DNA from: Gemmatimonadaceae bacterium
GTDB lineage: Bacteria; Gemmatimonadota; Gemmatimonadetes; Gemmatimonadales; Gemmatimonadaceae
Length of the DNA stretch: 43,197 bases
Reading direction: 5' to 3'
Assembly (NCBI GenBank): GCA_025450035.1
Contig: JANWIF010000013.1
Coordinates: 1-43,197 of the forward strand
A program made the translations under genes and the position numbers. A model generated the notes under the pieces. It worked only from the letters and a program-made list of their open reading frames with translations. It was not told the DNA's origin and did no database searches. Shown here in pieces: positions 25,972-34,804 of this stretch. Position 1 is the first letter of the stretch. Each line of letters starts with the position of its first letter.

Positions 25972-26949
25972 ATGCAACGTCCGTTGTTCGTGATGGGTGC
26001 CGCGCTTCTGTTGGCCGGCCCGCCGGTCGCGGCGCAGCAGCAGGGGCCGGATCCGCAATGTCAGGGCCAGTCCGCGAGTGATGCGTGTCAGAAGGCGCTC
26101 GACCTGTTTCGCTACATGAACACCCAACTTGGCACGCTCATCGCCGGCGGCAACGCGACGCTCGGCCAGGGCGGAACGCTGGGAGGGCTGGGCCACGTGA
26201 GCGTTGGCGTGCGGGCGAACGTGTTGCAGGCCAGTGTGCCTAACGCGAAGAGCGTCGACACGCCCGGGATCGGCCCCGCCCTATCCACGCCGTACACCAC
26301 GTCGAGCAAGTACGTGGCGCTCCCCGAGGTGGATGCCGCCATAGGGGTGTTCCGCGGCTTCCCGATCGGCGTCACGTACATTGGCGGCTTGGATGCGCTC
26401 GTGAGCGCGGCCTACCTGCCATCGTTCGAGCAGGACGGCGTGAACGTGTCCAATTCCGTAGGCGCGCTGCGCTTCGGTTTCGGGGCCCGAGTGGGCGTCC
26501 TCCAGGAGACCGTGCTCACGCCGGGCATTTCGGTCACCTACCTCGAGCGCAATCTTCCCATGACCACGATCCAGGCCAGCGCGTCGAATACGGCCAGCTT
26601 CGGCGTGCAGGGACTCGACCTCCGCGCCAAGTCGTGGCGCGTCGTGGCCAGCAAGAGCATCATCGCATTCGGCCTGGCAGTCGGCTTCGGTCGCGACTAT
26701 TACGATGCGAACGCGAATTTGACGTACAACGTCAATGGCGTGCAGCCGACTGCTCCGATTCAGGCGAGCGAGAGCCCAACCCGCACCAGCATGTTCGGCG
26801 ACCTCTCGTTCAATCTCATCCCGTTCATCAAGTTCGTGGGCGAGGTTGGGCGCGTGTCGAGCGGCTCCGTCACGACGTACAATACCTTCGATCGAAACGC
26901 CAACGACGCACGCTGGTATGGGTCGGTCGGCGCGCACCTTGTCTTCTGA
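25972..26949 (+). CDS. secreted outer-membrane beta-barrel-like protein
   Basis: A 325-residue exported protein. The ATG at 25972 has a very strong Shine-Dalgarno TAGGAGGAGG. A signal peptide of about 25 residues ends at P-V-A-A-Q-Q. A small Cys pair (PDPQCQ, DACQKALDLF) precedes a barrel-like domain of alternating strands that closes with SVGAHLVF, the C-terminal aromatic residue typical of outer-membrane proteins. No ligand motif is seen. It sits between purM and the riboflavin genes without an evident functional link; its end overlaps the likely ribD start. Unknown function. Confidence 0.75.
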   Translation: MQRPLFVMGAALLLAGPPVAAQQQGPDPQCQGQSASDACQKALDLFRYMNTQLGTLIAGGNATLGQGGTLGGLGHVSVGVRANVLQASVPNAKSVDTPGIGPALSTPYTTSSKYVALPEVDAAIGVFRGFPIGVTYIGGLDALVSAAYLPSFEQDGVNVSNSVGALRFGFGARVGVLQETVLTPGISVTYLERNLPMTTIQASASNTASFGVQGLDLRAKSWRVVASKSIIAFGLAVGFGRDYYDANANLTYNVNGVQPTAPIQASESPTRTSMFGDLSFNLIPFIKFVGEVGRVSSGSVTTYNTFDRNANDARWYGSVGAHLVF

Positions 26950-28075
26950 CCGCTCGCGATCCACGGCGCGCGATCGCGCGCTCATGCGCCGGGCCCTCGC
27001 CCTCGCCCGGCACGGGTGGGGACAGACGGCGCCGAACCCCATGGTCGGCGCCGTCATTGTTGGCGATGACGCGGTAGTGGGCGAAGGATTTCATGCCCGA
27101 TTCGGTGAGGCGCACGCCGAGGCCATCGCGCTCGCCGCTGCCGGCCCTCGGGCTAACGGGGCGACCGTGTACGTCACGCTCGAGCCGTGCACGCACCACG
27201 GCAAAACGCCTCCGTGCGCGGACGCGCTCATCGCCGCCAACGTCGCCCGGGTAGTGATCGCCGCCGCCGATCCCAACCCGAGGGCCGCGGGCGGCGCCGC
27301 CCGGCTCCGCGCGTCCGGGATCGACGTGACCATGGGCGTCGAAGCGGACGCGGCCCGCGAGCTCGACCCCGCATTCTTCTTCGCCTTCTCGTCTGCACGC
27401 CCCTGGATCACACTCAAACTCGCCCTGTCGCTCGACGGCGCACTGTCCGATGCCACCGGCGCCTCGCGCTGGGTGACCGGACGCCGAGCACGGGCCGCGG
27501 CGCATGGACTGCGCGCGGGCAGCGATGCCGTCGGCGTCGGGATCGGCACGGTGCTCGCCGACGACCCCATGCTCACCGTGCGCGACGCACCGGCGCCCCG
27601 CGTGTCCCCGCGGCGCGTGGTGTTTGACCGCCACGCGCGGACCCCGCTCCACGCTGCGCTGGTGCGCTCCGCGCGCGAGGTGCCGACAATCGTGATAGCC
27701 GAGACCCCGGACCCGGCCGCCGCTCGATTGTTGGAGGCCGCGGGTGTGACGGTGATTCGTGCCCCTGCGCTCGGGCCGGGCCTCGAGATGCTGGCCCAAA
27801 CGGGTGTTCGTTCGCTCCTGATAGAGGGGGGGGCCCGCCTGGCCTGCACGTTCTGGGAACAATCCCTGGTCGACCGATTGATTATCTTTCAGGGTCCGGT
27901 CGTGCTTGGCGCGGGGGCGCACGGTGCATTTGCCTTTGTGCCGCCGCAGGCGATCGGTTCGGCGAGCCGGCTCCCCGTGCGGTACCGCAAGGCGTTGGGC
28001 GACGACACGATGACCGTGTTCGCCGTTCACGAGGTCCCGGCACTGCAGACCGGCTCCCTTCACGCGAACGACTAA
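26918..28075 (+). CDS. ribD: bifunctional riboflavin deaminase/reductase RibD
   Basis: Deaminates diaminohydroxyphosphoribosylaminopyrimidine and then reduces the ribosyl chain. The N-terminal deaminase has TAPNPMVGAVIV, HAEAIAL with the catalytic Glu, and the zinc site PCTHHGKTPPC. The C-terminal reductase has PWITLKLALSLDG and the NADPH-site part GSDAVGVGIGTVLADDPMLT. The start is uncertain: ATG 26918 gives 385 residues, TTG 26939 gives 378, and neither has a good ribosome site. Both lie within the preceding gene's end. A start further downstream would cut into the deaminase. It is the first of four riboflavin genes. Confidence 0.93.
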   Translation: MGRSARTLSSDRSRSTARDRALMRRALALARHGWGQTAPNPMVGAVIVGDDAVVGEGFHARFGEAHAEAIALAAAGPRANGATVYVTLEPCTHHGKTPPCADALIAANVARVVIAAADPNPRAAGGAARLRASGIDVTMGVEADAARELDPAFFFAFSSARPWITLKLALSLDGALSDATGASRWVTGRRARAAAHGLRAGSDAVGVGIGTVLADDPMLTVRDAPAPRVSPRRVVFDRHARTPLHAALVRSAREVPTIVIAETPDPAAARLLEAAGVTVIRAPALGPGLEMLAQTGVRSLLIEGGARLACTFWEQSLVDRLIIFQGPVVLGAGAHGAFAFVPPQAIGSASRLPVRYRKALGDDTMTVFAVHEVPALQTGSLHAND

Positions 28076-28079
28076 CGGC

Positions 28080-28682
28080 ATGTTCACCGGTATCATCGAC
28101 GACATTGGCACGGTGGAGCGTACGGCCGATACAGCGGCCGGCCGCGAGCTGCGCGTGCGCGCTCGCTACGGCGATCTCGCGGCCGGCGAGAGCATCGCGC
28201 TCAACGGCGCGTGTCTCACCGTTCGCGAGCACGGTCGGGATTGGTTTACCGTGGCGGCGGTGGTCACGACCCTCGAGCGCACCTGCGTCGCCGAGTGGCG
28301 AGCCGGTGCGCGCGTCAATCTCGAGCGGGCACTGCGTGCCGGTGACCGGTTAGGCGGACACCTGGTGCTGGGACACGTGGACGATGTGGGGACGGTGATC
28401 GCCATCCGGACGGAGGGTGACGCACGGCTGATCGATATGCGCGTGCCGCGGGACATCGCGGAGCTCATGGTTCTCCACGGCTCGCTCACGGTGGATGGGG
28501 TGAGTCTCACCGTGAACGATCTGCCATCGCCGGACGTGGCGCAATTGTCGCTCATCGAGTTCACGCTGCGGCACACGACCTTGGGCGATCTGACGCCCGG
28601 GCGCCGAGTGCACGTGGAAGCCGACGTTATTGGCAAGTATGTACAGCGCCTGATGGCGCCCTACGTCGCGGCGGTGCGCTGA
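28080..28682 (+). CDS. ribE: riboflavin synthase, alpha chain
   Basis: Dismutates two 6,7-dimethyl-8-ribityllumazines into riboflavin and a diaminouracil; 200 residues. It shows the two lumazine-binding repeats: MFTGIIDDIGTVE with NGACLTV in the first, and GHLVLGHVDDVGTV with DGVSLTVND in the second. The Cys in NGACLTV is conserved. It starts four bases after ribD and ends just before ribBA, so it is within the same operon. Confidence 0.95.
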   Translation: MFTGIIDDIGTVERTADTAAGRELRVRARYGDLAAGESIALNGACLTVREHGRDWFTVAAVVTTLERTCVAEWRAGARVNLERALRAGDRLGGHLVLGHVDDVGTVIAIRTEGDARLIDMRVPRDIAELMVLHGSLTVDGVSLTVNDLPSPDVAQLSLIEFTLRHTTLGDLTPGRRVHVEADVIGKYVQRLMAPYVAAVR

Positions 28683-28684
28683 CC

Positions 28685-29893
28685 GTGCCCTTCGGAACTG
28701 TCGAACAGGCCATTGCCGATATCGCGGCCGGGCGGATGATCATCGTGGCCGATGATGAGGATCGTGAGAACGAGGGCGATCTCATCTGCGCGGCCCAGCT
28801 GGTCACGCCGGAGATCATCAACTTCATGGCCAAGCGCGCCAGCGGCCTCATCTGCCTGGCGCTCACGGGCGAGCGGTGCGACCGGCTTGGCCTAACGCTG
28901 TTGAGCGAAAGCAACATCGATGCCTACCGCACGGCGTACACTCAGAGCATCGATGCCGCGCCGCGCTTCGGGGTGACGACCGGCATCAGCGCGGCCGATC
29001 GCGCGCGCAGTGTTCAGGTGGCGGTGGATCCGGCCGCGGTGCCCGCGGACCTGCGCTCCGGCGGACACATCCAGCCGCTCCGCGGACGCGGCGGCGGCGT
29101 GCTGGAACGCGTGGGGCACACGGAAGCGGCCATCGACCTCGCGCGGTTGGCCGGACTCGTGCCGGCCGGCGTGGTGTGCGAGATCCTGCGCGACGCGGAC
29201 GGGCAGCCCGCGCGCCGTCCGGAGCTTGAGCGGTTCGCCGAGCAACACGGACTCACGTTCATTACCGTGGCCCAACTCGTCGCGCACCGACTCAAGACGG
29301 AGCGGTTGGTCCACCGGGTGGCGGAGGCACGCTTGCCGACCGAGTGGGGCGAGTGGCGCATCATCGGTTATCGAAACGATGTCGATCCGCACGAGCACAT
29401 CGCACTCGTCTTCGGCGAGGTGAAGGATGGCGACCAGGTGCTGGTGCGCATGCACTCCAAGTGCCTAACTGGAGATGTATTCGGCTCGCTGCGGTGCGAC
29501 TGCGGCTGGCAGCTGCATGCGTCCATGCAGATGATTGCGGACGCGGGCCGTGGCGTGGTGGTGTACCTGGATCAGGAAGGGCGCGGCATCGGCCTGCTCA
29601 ACAAACTCAAAGCATACGAGCTGCAGGACGGCGGCGCCGACACCGTCGAAGCCAACGAGCGGTTGGGCTTCAAGCCGGATCTCAGAAATTACGGCATTGG
29701 CGCGCAGATCTTGCTCGATCTGGGACTACGCTCCATCCGGCCGCTCACCAACAACCCGCGCAAACTGGTTGGGCTCGAGGGATACGGGCTTCGGGTGGAC
29801 GAGCGCGTGCCGATCCACGCGCCGGAGACCAGCGAGAACCGCGATTACCTCCAGGCCAAGCAGACGAAACTCGGACACCTGCTCGCGCACTGA
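28685..29893 (+). CDS. ribBA: bifunctional DHBP synthase/GTP cyclohydrolase II
   Basis: A 402-residue fusion giving both riboflavin precursors. The N-terminal DHBP synthase (about residues 1-200) has DDEDRENEGDL and GVTTGISAADRA and makes the four-carbon unit from ribulose-5-phosphate. The C-terminal GTP cyclohydrolase II (about 205-402) has the zinc Cys in CLTGDVFGSLRCDCG, then DQEGRGIGL and NNPRKL. The DHBP half reads RSGGHIQPLRG where many members have RPGH, a small change of unknown effect. GTG 28685; the stop shares a base with ribH (TGATG). Confidence 0.94.
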   Translation: MPFGTVEQAIADIAAGRMIIVADDEDRENEGDLICAAQLVTPEIINFMAKRASGLICLALTGERCDRLGLTLLSESNIDAYRTAYTQSIDAAPRFGVTTGISAADRARSVQVAVDPAAVPADLRSGGHIQPLRGRGGGVLERVGHTEAAIDLARLAGLVPAGVVCEILRDADGQPARRPELERFAEQHGLTFITVAQLVAHRLKTERLVHRVAEARLPTEWGEWRIIGYRNDVDPHEHIALVFGEVKDGDQVLVRMHSKCLTGDVFGSLRCDCGWQLHASMQMIADAGRGVVVYLDQEGRGIGLLNKLKAYELQDGGADTVEANERLGFKPDLRNYGIGAQILLDLGLRSIRPLTNNPRKLVGLEGYGLRVDERVPIHAPETSENRDYLQAKQTKLGHLLAH

Positions 29894-30372
29894 TGGCCGA
29901 ATTCGCCGGAACGCCCACTGGCCAGGGCCGCCGCATCGCGGTCGTGGCCAGCCGCTTCAACGAGTCCATCACCAAGAAACTGGTGGACGGTGCGTTAGAC
30001 GCGCTCACCCGCCATGGCGTCGCCTACGACGACATCGACCTCGTCTGGGTACCCGGCGCGTGGGAGCTTCCCGCGGCGGCGCGCGTGCTGCTCGCCTCGG
30101 AGCGATACCACGCGCTGGTGGCCGTCGGCGCGGTGATTCGCGGCGAGACATCGCACTTCGATTTCGTCGCCGGTGAGTCGGCGCGCGGCCTCGCCCAAGC
30201 GAACGCCGAATTCGATATGCCGGTCGCGTTCGGTGTGCTCACCTGTGACACCATGGCACAAGCCGAAGCGCGAGCCGGCGGCGACCATGGGAACAAGGGT
30301 TGGGACGCGGCGGTCGCGGCCCTCGAGATGGCAGACCTTGTCGACCGGTTGACCGTGGCCGATGAGGGCTGA
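29893..30372 (+). CDS. ribH: 6,7-dimethyl-8-ribityllumazine synthase
   Basis: Condenses the ribityl-aminouracil with the DHBP four-carbon unit, the penultimate step of riboflavin synthesis; 159 residues, usually an icosahedral or pentameric shell. It has ASRFNESITKKL, the substrate site VPGAWELPAAA, and GAVIRGETSHFDFVAG with the catalytic His. The C-terminal GNKGWDAAVAALEM is family-typical. The start overlaps the ribBA stop and the end overlaps nusB by 11 bases, the rib-nusB order common in bacteria. Confidence 0.96.
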   Translation: MAEFAGTPTGQGRRIAVVASRFNESITKKLVDGALDALTRHGVAYDDIDLVWVPGAWELPAAARVLLASERYHALVAVGAVIRGETSHFDFVAGESARGLAQANAEFDMPVAFGVLTCDTMAQAEARAGGDHGNKGWDAAVAALEMADLVDRLTVADEG

Positions 30373-30787
30373 GACCCGCGCCCGCGCGCGGGCGCTGCAA
30401 GCGTTGTATGCCTGGGATGTGCGCGGCGCGGGACACAGCGGCAATGCCGCGCTGGGCCGCGTCGCCGATGAGATCTGGGATGACCTCGGGGTGCCGCGCC
30501 CCGTGCGCGATCGGTCGCGCGTGCTGATCGACACCCTGGTGGCGCATGCAGCGGAAATCGACACCGAGCTCAAAGATCTTACGACCAACTGGCGCCTCGA
30601 ACGGTTGGGCGCGATCGAACGCTCCGTGCTCCGGTTGGGCGCCGCCGAGCTGTGGCGTGGCGAAACGCCGGTGCGCGTAGTGATGCAGGAGAGTGTGCGA
30701 CTCGCCGAACGCTTTGGCAGCGAAGCGAGCGCGCGGTTCGTAAACGGCGTGCTCGATGCGCTTGCCCGGCGGCTGGGGCGGCTCTGA
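30362..30787 (+). CDS. nusB: transcription antitermination factor NusB
   Basis: An all-helical RNA-binding protein that with NusE binds boxA and supports rRNA antitermination; 141 residues. It shows the N-terminal RARARALQALYAWDV helix and the later LGAIERSVLRLGAAEL and FVNGVLDALAR, as in NusB. The ATG 30362 overlaps the end of ribH. Linkage to ribH is a widely conserved gene order. It closes the riboflavin group; the next gene starts 29 bases later. Confidence 0.93.
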   Translation: MRAETRARARALQALYAWDVRGAGHSGNAALGRVADEIWDDLGVPRPVRDRSRVLIDTLVAHAAEIDTELKDLTTNWRLERLGAIERSVLRLGAAELWRGETPVRVVMQESVRLAERFGSEASARFVNGVLDALARRLGRL

Positions 30788-30816
30788 GCCGGACCCTACC
30801 AACAGAACGGGCTCGC

Positions 30817-31956
30817 ATGCGCATTCTCCTCGTCAATTGGCAGGACCGCGAAAACCCGCAAGCGGGAGGGGCCGAGATCCATCTCCATGAGATCTTTGGC
30901 CGCCTGGCCGCGCGCGGCCACCGCGTGACCCTCCTCGCCAGCGGCTGGCACGGCTGCACGCCGCGCCAACGGTTGGATGGCATCGACATCCATCGCGTCG
31001 GCACCCGCTATACGTTTCAGTTGTACGCCCGCACCTATTGGCGACGCGTGCTTGCGTCCGGGAGAGACGACGTGCTGGTGGAGGACATCAACAAAGTGCC
31101 GCTCTACACGACGCGATGGGTGAAGCGGGGGGAGGGGGAGAGAGCGAATGCGCCGCGCGTCATGGCCTTGGTGCCACATCTGTTCGGGACCACTGCTTTT
31201 CAGGAGGTGTCGTACGCCATGGCAGGCATGGTGTGGGCGCTCGAACGACCGCTGGTGCGCGCCTATCGGGGGGTTCCCTTCGAGGCCATCAGCGAGAGTA
31301 CAGCCGATGATCTGGTGGCGCGCGGGATTCCGCGCGAGCGCATTCGCGTGATCTACCCGGGCATCGATTCCGTCACCTACACGCCGGCGCCCGAGCAGCG
31401 CGCGCCGGCACCGCTGTTTGTGTACCTGGGACGGTTGAAGCGCTACAAGCGGGTGGACCTGATCATTCGTGCGTTCGCGGCCATGCGTCATCCCACGGCG
31501 ACGCTGGCCATCGCCGGCACCGGCGACTATCGCCCGGCGCTGGAGCGCCTCGCGCAATCGCTTGACCTGGGAGACCGGGTGCGGTTTCTTGGGTTCATTG
31601 ACGACTGCCGCAAGTTGGCTTTGCTGCGCGAGGCCTGGGCGCTGGCGTTGACGTCACCCAAGGAAGGGTGGGGAATCACGAACTTCGAGGCGGCGGCGTG
31701 CGCGACACCGGTGGTAGCGTCGGATTCGCCGGGCTTGCGCGAATCCGTGCGCGACGGTGAAACGGGCTTTCTTGTCGCGCACGGCGACGTCCCCGCCCTC
31801 ACGGCCGCCTTCGCCCGCTTGGCCGCCGATCCGGAGCTGGTGGCGCGACTCGGCGCGCGCGGTCGGACGTTCGCCGAACGGTTCACGTGGACAGACGCCG
31901 CACGCCTAACGGAACAGCATCTCCTCGAGATCGCCGGGACGGCACACGGAGACTAG
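30817..31956 (+). CDS. glycosyltransferase family 4 protein
   Basis: A 379-residue GT-B glycosyltransferase. The N-terminal lobe begins MRILLVNWQDRENPQAGGAE, a usual acceptor-side start. The C-terminal lobe has LGRLKRYKRVDLII, the nucleotide-sugar E-x7-E site in PKEGWGITNFEAAACATPVV (one Glu each side), and GETGFLVAHGD. Substrate and product are unknown; polysaccharide or glycolipid synthesis is likely for the family. It has no transmembrane segment and is probably membrane-peripheral. It is separated from the hibernation factor gene by only four bases. Confidence 0.88.
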   Translation: MRILLVNWQDRENPQAGGAEIHLHEIFGRLAARGHRVTLLASGWHGCTPRQRLDGIDIHRVGTRYTFQLYARTYWRRVLASGRDDVLVEDINKVPLYTTRWVKRGEGERANAPRVMALVPHLFGTTAFQEVSYAMAGMVWALERPLVRAYRGVPFEAISESTADDLVARGIPRERIRVIYPGIDSVTYTPAPEQRAPAPLFVYLGRLKRYKRVDLIIRAFAAMRHPTATLAIAGTGDYRPALERLAQSLDLGDRVRFLGFIDDCRKLALLREAWALALTSPKEGWGITNFEAAACATPVVASDSPGLRESVRDGETGFLVAHGDVPALTAAFARLAADPELVARLGARGRTFAERFTWTDAARLTEQHLLEIAGTAHGD

Positions 31957-31960
31957 CCCA

Positions 31961-32275
31961 GTGCAAATCATCGTCCAAGCACGTCAGACGGAGCCGTCGG
32001 ACGCCATGCGCGCCCGCGCCGAGCGAACGGTATACCGGCTCGCCGCGCTGCTCACACGGCCCGTCGATGCCATCGTCCGGTTCGAGCACGACGGAATTGC
32101 CCAACGCGTAGAAATCGTGTTGCACGCGCCGCGGAAGCGCGCCCTGGTGGCCGAGGCGCGCGACAAGCACGTGGGGCCGGCGCTCACGGAAGCGGGGCGT
32201 CGCTTGGAAGCGCAGATCCTCCGGCTCAAGCGACCGCTCAAGCCACGCGGCCGCGCCAAGGCTCCGCCCGCGTGA
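31961..32275 (+). CDS. hpf: short ribosome hibernation promoting factor
   Basis: A 104-residue protein of the short HPF/RaiA family, which binds the 30S subunit and causes 100S dimers or inactive ribosomes in stationary phase. It has the beta-alpha-beta-beta-beta-alpha layout with a basic helix, APRKRALVAEARD, and the C-terminal basic stretch LKRPLKPRGRAK. The long-form dimerisation domain is absent. It lies just before hprK, as in many bacteria where hpf neighbours PTS regulators. GTG 31961; the stop overlaps hprK (GTGA). Confidence 0.82.
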   Translation: MQIIVQARQTEPSDAMRARAERTVYRLAALLTRPVDAIVRFEHDGIAQRVEIVLHAPRKRALVAEARDKHVGPALTEAGRRLEAQILRLKRPLKPRGRAKAPPA

Positions 32276-33243
32276 ACAAAGCGCTCACGGTGGCTCGGTT
32301 GCTCGACTTGCTGCGCGACACGCTGCAGCTCGAGCTGGTGGGAGACGGAGCGGGGTTGGACCGCGTGATCTCGGTGAACGAGGTTTCCAGCCCCGGGCTC
32401 GTCCTCGCCGGATTCGTCGAGCGATTTCCCGCCAAGCGCATGCAAGTGTTCGGCGAAACCGAGATCACGTATCTGCTGTCGCTCTCCGAGCAGCGGCGGC
32501 GCGAAGTGCTCGAGACCTTCTTCGCCTTCGACGTCCCGTGCGCGGTGGTGACCAAGCGCCTCGACGTCCCGCACGAGCTGCGCGAGATCGCTGGCGCGCA
32601 CGGCGTGCCGGTGCTCCGGTCGAGCCTCAAGACCACGGAGTTTTACCGGCGCGTGAAGCCGGCGCTCGATGAAGAGTTCGCCCCCAGCACCACGCTGCAT
32701 GGCTCATTGGCCGATGTGTACGGCGTCGGACTCCTCTTCGTGGGGCGCAGCGGCATTGGCAAGTCGGAATGCGTGCTCGACCTGGTGGAACGCGGCCACC
32801 GGCTCGTGGCGGACGACATCGTGATCGCCACACGCCGCGGCAACGACGTGATCATCGGCCGCGGCCACGAACTGCAACGCCACCATATGGAGATCCGCGG
32901 CGTCGGCGTCATCGATATCCCGTCGATCTTTGGCATCCGCTCGGTGCGGCAGCAGAAACGTATTGAAGTCGTTGTGCAACTGGAGCGCTGGGACCATGCG
33001 GACAACGTCGACCGCACGGGACTCGACGGTGCGACGACGACCATCCTCGACGTCGAGGTGCCGCGGGTTACCATCCCGCTCAATCCCGGCAAGAACATCA
33101 CCGTGGTGGCCGAGGTGGTCGCGATGAATCACTTGCTGCGCTACAGCGGCGTCAATCCTGCCGAAGCGTTCAATCAGCGGCTCATCAGTCGCATGCGGGT
33201 CGCGTCCGATGTCCGGCAGTACCTGGCGGAAGACGATGAGTGA
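32272..33243 (+). CDS. hprK: HPr kinase/phosphorylase
   Basis: A bifunctional kinase that phosphorylates and dephosphorylates a Ser of HPr; 323 residues. The N-terminal domain (1-130) is followed by the core with the Walker A box GRSGIGKSE (158-166) and the upstream LHGSLADVYGVGLLF. The C-terminal half has RGVGVIDIPSIFG and LNPGKNITVVAE. Its own target HPr is four genes downstream, so the gene reports on fructose-bisphosphate/energy state to the PTS in this operon; the effectors are inferred from the family. GTG 32272 overlaps hpf; its stop lies five bases inside the EIIA gene. Confidence 0.95.
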   Translation: MNKALTVARLLDLLRDTLQLELVGDGAGLDRVISVNEVSSPGLVLAGFVERFPAKRMQVFGETEITYLLSLSEQRRREVLETFFAFDVPCAVVTKRLDVPHELREIAGAHGVPVLRSSLKTTEFYRRVKPALDEEFAPSTTLHGSLADVYGVGLLFVGRSGIGKSECVLDLVERGHRLVADDIVIATRRGNDVIIGRGHELQRHHMEIRGVGVIDIPSIFGIRSVRQQKRIEVVVQLERWDHADNVDRTGLDGATTTILDVEVPRVTIPLNPGKNITVVAEVVAMNHLLRYSGVNPAEAFNQRLISRMRVASDVRQYLAEDDE

Positions 33244-33634
33244 CGCTCCCAAAGCCATCGTGCTCGCGCACGGCGACCTGGCCGCGGCGTTCGTGGCGGC
33301 GGTCGATCTGATCACCGGACGCGGCGACCGGTTCGAGCCGTTGTCCAACCGTGGACTCGGCTCCGCCGAGATCGATGAGATGCTGCGGGAGCGCGTTCAC
33401 GCGTTAGGCGCGAACGTCGTGTTCACCGACCTGCCGGCGGGTAGCTGCAACTTTGCCGCGTGCCGGCTGCTCAAGGACCGCCGCGGCCTGATCGTGGTGA
33501 CGGGCGTGAATCTGTCCACCCTGCTCCAATACGCGACGAGCAGCGACGCGTCCGACGCGGACGCGGTGGCCACGGCCGTCGCCCGCGGCGGCGGCGCGCT
33601 GCGCGTGCTTACCGGACCGCCACGTGCCGATTGA
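33236..33634 (+). CDS. PTS mannose-family EIIA component
   Basis: A 132-residue EIIA-Man domain. The phosphocarrier His12 is in VLAHGDLAAAF, and NVVFTDLPAGSCNFAA and GLIVVTGVNLSTLL follow, the usual core. It accepts phosphate from HPr and passes it to EIIB. The start is ATG 33236 with GGAAG nearby, inside the hprK end. The frame opens earlier, but that part is shadow. The gene overlaps EIIB by 11 bases. It contains one GTTAGGC. Confidence 0.85.
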   Translation: MSDAPKAIVLAHGDLAAAFVAAVDLITGRGDRFEPLSNRGLGSAEIDEMLRERVHALGANVVFTDLPAGSCNFAACRLLKDRRGLIVVTGVNLSTLLQYATSSDASDADAVATAVARGGGALRVLTGPPRAD

Positions 33635-34121
33635 CCTCTACCGCATCGACGACCGCCTGATCCATGGACAGGTGGTCGTCGGGTGGGGGCAGCCCATGAA
33701 CCTCGGCTTCATCGTCCTCGTGGATGACGAAGCGGCGGCCAGCGACTGGGAGCAGGAGTTGTATCGCATGGGCGTGCCGGCGGAAATGGAAGTGTACTTC
33801 GCCTCGGTCGATGACGCCGTGCGTCGCGTGGATGAGTGGCGCGCCGATCGACGTCACGGATTGTTGCTCACGGGGGACATCGACACCATGCGCCGCTTCA
33901 CCGATCGAGCCACGGGCGTGCGCGCGGTGAACGTCGGCGGCATTCATCACCGCGTGGGGCGAACAGAACGGTTGCGCTATCTGTTCCTGAACGCCGATGA
34001 AGAGCGTGCCCTGCGGACCATCGAGGGTCGCGGCATCGTCGTCACGGCGCAAGACGTCCCTTCCGCCAAACCCGCGCGCCTCGATGACCTGATCGATGGC
34101 ACGAGGGCAGGCGCGCCATGA
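33624..34121 (+). CDS. PTS mannose/sorbose-family EIIB component
   Basis: A 165-residue EIIB that phosphorylates the sugar during transport. The active His14 is in RIDDRLIHGQVVVGWG, the classic EIIB-Man motif. AVNVGGIHHRVGRTERLRYLFL is typical of the family's second half. The GTG start lies inside the EIIA end and its stop overlaps the EIIC start (ATGA). Sugar specificity cannot be read. Confidence 0.9.
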   Translation: MPIDLYRIDDRLIHGQVVVGWGQPMNLGFIVLVDDEAAASDWEQELYRMGVPAEMEVYFASVDDAVRRVDEWRADRRHGLLLTGDIDTMRRFTDRATGVRAVNVGGIHHRVGRTERLRYLFLNADEERALRTIEGRGIVVTAQDVPSAKPARLDDLIDGTRAGAP

Positions 34122-34804
34122 TCGCTCCCATCGCGCTCATCCCGTTCGCTCTGTTAGGCGCACTACTCGGCGCCGACGTCGTGAGCTTTCCGCAGGCGAT
34201 GACGTCGCGGCCGATCGTCGCTGCTACGTTAGGCGGATGGCTCGCGGGCCACGCCGAGGCCGGCCTGCTCACCGGCGCGGTGCTGGAGCTCCTGGCCATG
34301 GAAACGCTGCCGGTGGGTGCGTCGCGCTACCCCGAGTGGGGCACCGCTTCACTCGTGGCGGGTGCGCTGGCGGCGTCGGGCGCGATGATCCGACCCGGCG
34401 CGATCATCACCGGAGTGTTCGCCGGTATCGCCACGGCCTGGGCCGGAAGCTGGAGCATGTACGCGCTCCGGCGCCTGAACGGCGTGTGGGCCGCGCGCGC
34501 GTTGCCGGCGCTCGAGTCGGGCTCGCCGCGCGCGGTGATGACGCTCCAGTTGCGTGGATTGACCGCCGATCTCGTGCGCGGCGCCCTGCTGACGACGCTC
34601 GCCATCATCGTGTGGACTCCGATCGTCGAGTTCATCCTGGCGCACTGGACGCTCGATCGTGCGACCGGACATGCCGTGCTCGCCGCCGCGGCGGCGGCGG
34701 TGGCCGGCGGTGCCGTCTGGCGTCAGTCGCACCGCGCCGCGGGATCGCGCTGGTATCTCGTTGGCGGCGTCGTGATCGGCATCGCCCTGCTCGCCTTCGA
34801 GTGA
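34118..34804 (+). CDS. PTS mannose/sorbose-family EIIC permease
   Basis: A 228-residue membrane component of the EII-Man type with about seven hydrophobic segments. Early features LGADVVSFPQAMTSRPIVA and LLTGAVLELLAMETLPVG, with the acidic ALP-like sugar loop, match EIIC-Man/Sor. It is slightly shorter than the family's usual 250-265 residues. The ATG overlaps EIIB and the stop overlaps EIID (GTGA), so stoichiometric production of the two membrane subunits is expected. It holds two GTTAGGC motifs. Confidence 0.85.
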   Translation: MIAPIALIPFALLGALLGADVVSFPQAMTSRPIVAATLGGWLAGHAEAGLLTGAVLELLAMETLPVGASRYPEWGTASLVAGALAASGAMIRPGAIITGVFAGIATAWAGSWSMYALRRLNGVWAARALPALESGSPRAVMTLQLRGLTADLVRGALLTTLAIIVWTPIVEFILAHWTLDRATGHAVLAAAAAAVAGGAVWRQSHRAAGSRWYLVGGVVIGIALLAFE